Of a stretch of 29,918 nucleotides of DNA, positions 28,939-29,918 are shown piece by piece. Below the pieces are notes generated by a model. The model worked only from the letters and a program-made list of their open reading frames with translations, made no database searches and was not told the DNA's origin. The DNA comes from a virus. The translations under genes and the position numbers were made by a program. Positions within the stretch are counted from its first letter, which is position 1. Every line of letters begins with the position of its first letter. The stretch spans positions 1 through 29,918 of IMG/VR virus record IMGVR_UViG_3300021963_000471; one strand, given 5' to 3'.

Positions 28939-29370
28939 ATGAACCGCAAGATCGTGCTCAGCATCATGCTGGGCGCAGGCATCGCCATCACACCAGCACA
29001 GGCAGCTTCAGCGCCAGTGCTCAGCCAGTCAGTACAGATCAGCCAGTCCTTCACGCCATTGATGAGCAAGGCGTACGCCAAGACCCTTCTGAAGTCCGAG
29101 GGATACAGCCCTCGCGAATACGTCTGCTTACGCTCACTCTGGACGAAGGAATCAAACTGGCGACACAAAGCACGCAACACTATTCCCGTGTATCAGAAGG
29201 GAAAGAAGCTCTACGCCTTCGGTATAGCTCAGCGATTAGGCGAGCGCTCCATTGATCCACGCGTCCAGATTCGGTACGGCCTCAAGTACATCAAGCACCG
29301 CTACGACACACCCTGCAAAGCATGGGCCAAGTGGCAGGCACGCGACCATCGCGGCACAGGCTGGTACTAG
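28939..29370 (+). CDS. Secreted lytic-transglycosylase-like protein
   Basis: A 143-residue protein from ATG 28939, with GGAG just upstream; the longer frame from 28876 would begin in the hairpin. A signal peptide is clear: MNRKIVLSIMLGAGIAITP then AQA-A near residue 24. The mature part has YSPREYVCLRSLWTKESNWR with Glu71 as the candidate catalytic acid, AFGIAQRLGERSIDPRVQI, and GLKYIKHRYDTPCKAWAKW. This is the layout of the actinobacterial transglycosylase-like / aggregation-promoting-factor C-terminal domain, which acts on peptidoglycan. Being secreted and in an early gene position, it may remodel the wall, assist exit or alter lysogens (inference). Confidence 0.82.
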   Translation: MNRKIVLSIMLGAGIAITPAQAASAPVLSQSVQISQSFTPLMSKAYAKTLLKSEGYSPREYVCLRSLWTKESNWRHKARNTIPVYQKGKKLYAFGIAQRLGERSIDPRVQIRYGLKYIKHRYDTPCKAWAKWQARDHRGTGWY

Positions 29371-29423
29371 ACCGACACCGCTACCCTTAGACCACATCCT
29401 CAGTCGCTTCGGTGGCTGACCGC

Positions 29424-29457
29424 GAGACCCTGCTTCCTTAACTGGTGGCAGGGTCTC
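29424..29457 (+). terminator. Terminator of the early operon
   Basis: GAGACCCTGC (29424-29433) pairs perfectly with GCAGGGTCTC (29448-29457) around a 14-base loop, followed by TGTCTTTG. It separates the early operon from the HNH gene. Confidence 0.82.
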
Positions 29458-29492
29458 TGTCTTTGCTGTGACCACGCTTCGACTCTTAGGCC

Positions 29493-29765
29493 ATGGCAAT
29501 CAAGCACCGATCCAACAAGCGCTCCCAGCTCTACAAGAACGAGCGCATCCCACTGGTCATCGCCATCCTCGAGGGTCGACCTGTCTGCGAGCGCTGTACA
29601 CAGGCGCGCTCTACCGATGTGCATGAGCTGAAGAGCAGAGCACGCGGTGGCTCCATCACTGACATCGAGAACCTTGTCGCGCTCTGTCGACCTTGCCACT
29701 CATGGATCACGACTCACCCCAAGGAAGCCACAGCTGAGGGCTGGCTCAAGAACTCATGGGACTGA
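29493..29765 (+). CDS. HNH protein (terminase-associated type)
   Basis: A 90-residue protein. KNERIPLVIAILEGRPVCE, CERCTQARSTDVHELKSRAR, GGSITDIENLVALCRPCHSW and ITTHPKEATAEGWLKNSW match small HNH endonucleases often encoded immediately before the terminase genes, where they take part in DNA packaging or cutting at the site of packaging start. CERC and CRPC form the zinc site. The position just before the missing terminase-portal block agrees. There is no strong ribosome site close to the ATG. Confidence 0.85.
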   Translation: MAIKHRSNKRSQLYKNERIPLVIAILEGRPVCERCTQARSTDVHELKSRARGGSITDIENLVALCRPCHSWITTHPKEATAEGWLKNSWD

Positions 29766-29872
29766 AGGCATGGGATGACGGCGACTGCCAGGCTGAGCCG
29801 AGCAAAAGTATTGACGACATGGTTGATCCAGAAGCAGGCACGCTCATCGCGATCTTCTTCGGCTCGAACTAG
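29756..29872 (+). CDS. Possible very small hypothetical protein (38 residues)
   Basis: A 38-residue frame from ATG 29756, which overlaps the end of the HNH gene, to TAG 29870-29872. It is acidic (AWDDGDCQAEPSKSIDDMVD) with a hydrophobic end (GTLIAIFFGSN). Overlapping starts are the rule in this genome, and the gap would otherwise be empty, but the frame is short and has no recognised family. Confidence 0.4.
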   Translation: MGLKAWDDGDCQAEPSKSIDDMVDPEAGTLIAIFFGSN

Positions 29873-29889
29873 CTCAGAGGGTAGGGGGG

Positions 29890-29909
29890 TTCGAACATGC
29901 GTTCGAAAA
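29890..29909 (+). repeat. Short inverted repeat at the 3' end
   Basis: TTCGAAC and GTTCGAA flank ATGC and cover the ATG at 29896. It could hide the start codon in a small hairpin. Confidence 0.5.
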
Positions 29910-29918
29910 ACCTTCAAC
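29896..29918 (+). CDS. Probable start of the next gene (3' truncated, terminase candidate)
   Basis: ATG 29896 is preceded by AGGGGGG (29883-29889), a strong ribosome site, and is open to the window end (codons for MRSKNLQ). The gene after a terminase-associated HNH is usually the small terminase subunit, but only seven codons are visible. Confidence 0.4.

Noticed and set aside
29714-29917. Minus-strand frame at the 3' end
   Set aside because: Antisense to the HNH end and to the probable next gene start; no ribosome site.
1-29918. CRISPR array, insertion sequence or transposase
   Set aside because: No regularly spaced repeats or transposase-like proteins seen; the only long direct repeat is the pair of att-like elements.

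Overview
This window is most of the genome of a temperate, long-tailed (siphovirus-type) phage of an actinobacterium. The host group is inferred from two adjacent WhiB-like proteins, a family confined to Actinobacteria and their phages, together with actinophage-style minor tail proteins, ERF and RusA. A small tail protein of a type I associate with marine and freshwater phages hints at an aquatic host. The DNA is moderately GC-rich, densely coded, and uses many GTG starts and 1-8 nt gene overlaps. The window opens inside the portal gene and closes just after an HNH gene of the terminase-associated kind. The missing piece is therefore probably the two terminase genes and the 5' part of the portal gene.

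Layout. 1-4280: head genes (portal end, two structural or adhesin-like proteins, HK97-type prohead protease with a C-terminal four-cysteine module, major capsid protein and a strong terminator). 4287-7925: head-tail connection and tail tube (connector with an N-terminal Ig-like domain, tail terminator candidate, major tail protein, and two tail-assembly chaperone frames joined by a clear -1 frameshift site). 7929-15417: tape measure, tail tip and fibres. 15472-15966: two holin-like membrane proteins, then the late-operon terminator. 16032-18700: an accessory region with a minus-strand tRNA-Ser(UGA) gene, two related attachment-site-like elements (A and B), and between them three small genes and a DNA methyltransferase. 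18697-20754: lysogeny module (integrase and repressor leftward, Cro-like protein and excisionase-like protein rightward). 20751-29370: rightward early operon (HTH and zinc-ribbon proteins, HNH nuclease, M15 endolysin, PrimPol-type primase, ERF annealing protein, RusA resolvase, two WhiB proteins, SSB, several tiny membrane proteins, a secreted transglycosylase-like protein). 29493-end: HNH protein and the probable start of the next gene.

How the parts work together. The divergent repressor/Cro pair around 20150-20360 is the likely lysis-lysogeny switch. The integrase appears to act at element B (18349-18583), which holds the 3' half of a tRNA-Ser gene from anticodon loop to acceptor, followed on the minus strand by a terminator hairpin: the classic make-up of a phage site that rebuilds a host tRNA on integration. 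The most unusual feature is that a 115-bp arm of B is repeated without gaps (101/115 identical by eye) at 16209-16323, 2260 bp away. Both copies are bracketed by tandem 10-bp units of the type GATGGCGCGA. The methyltransferase cassette thus sits between two att-like elements and could be an integrase-mobilised cassette or the scar of a tandem integration. No DNA polymerase or replicative helicase is visible, so replication probably depends on the host replisome.
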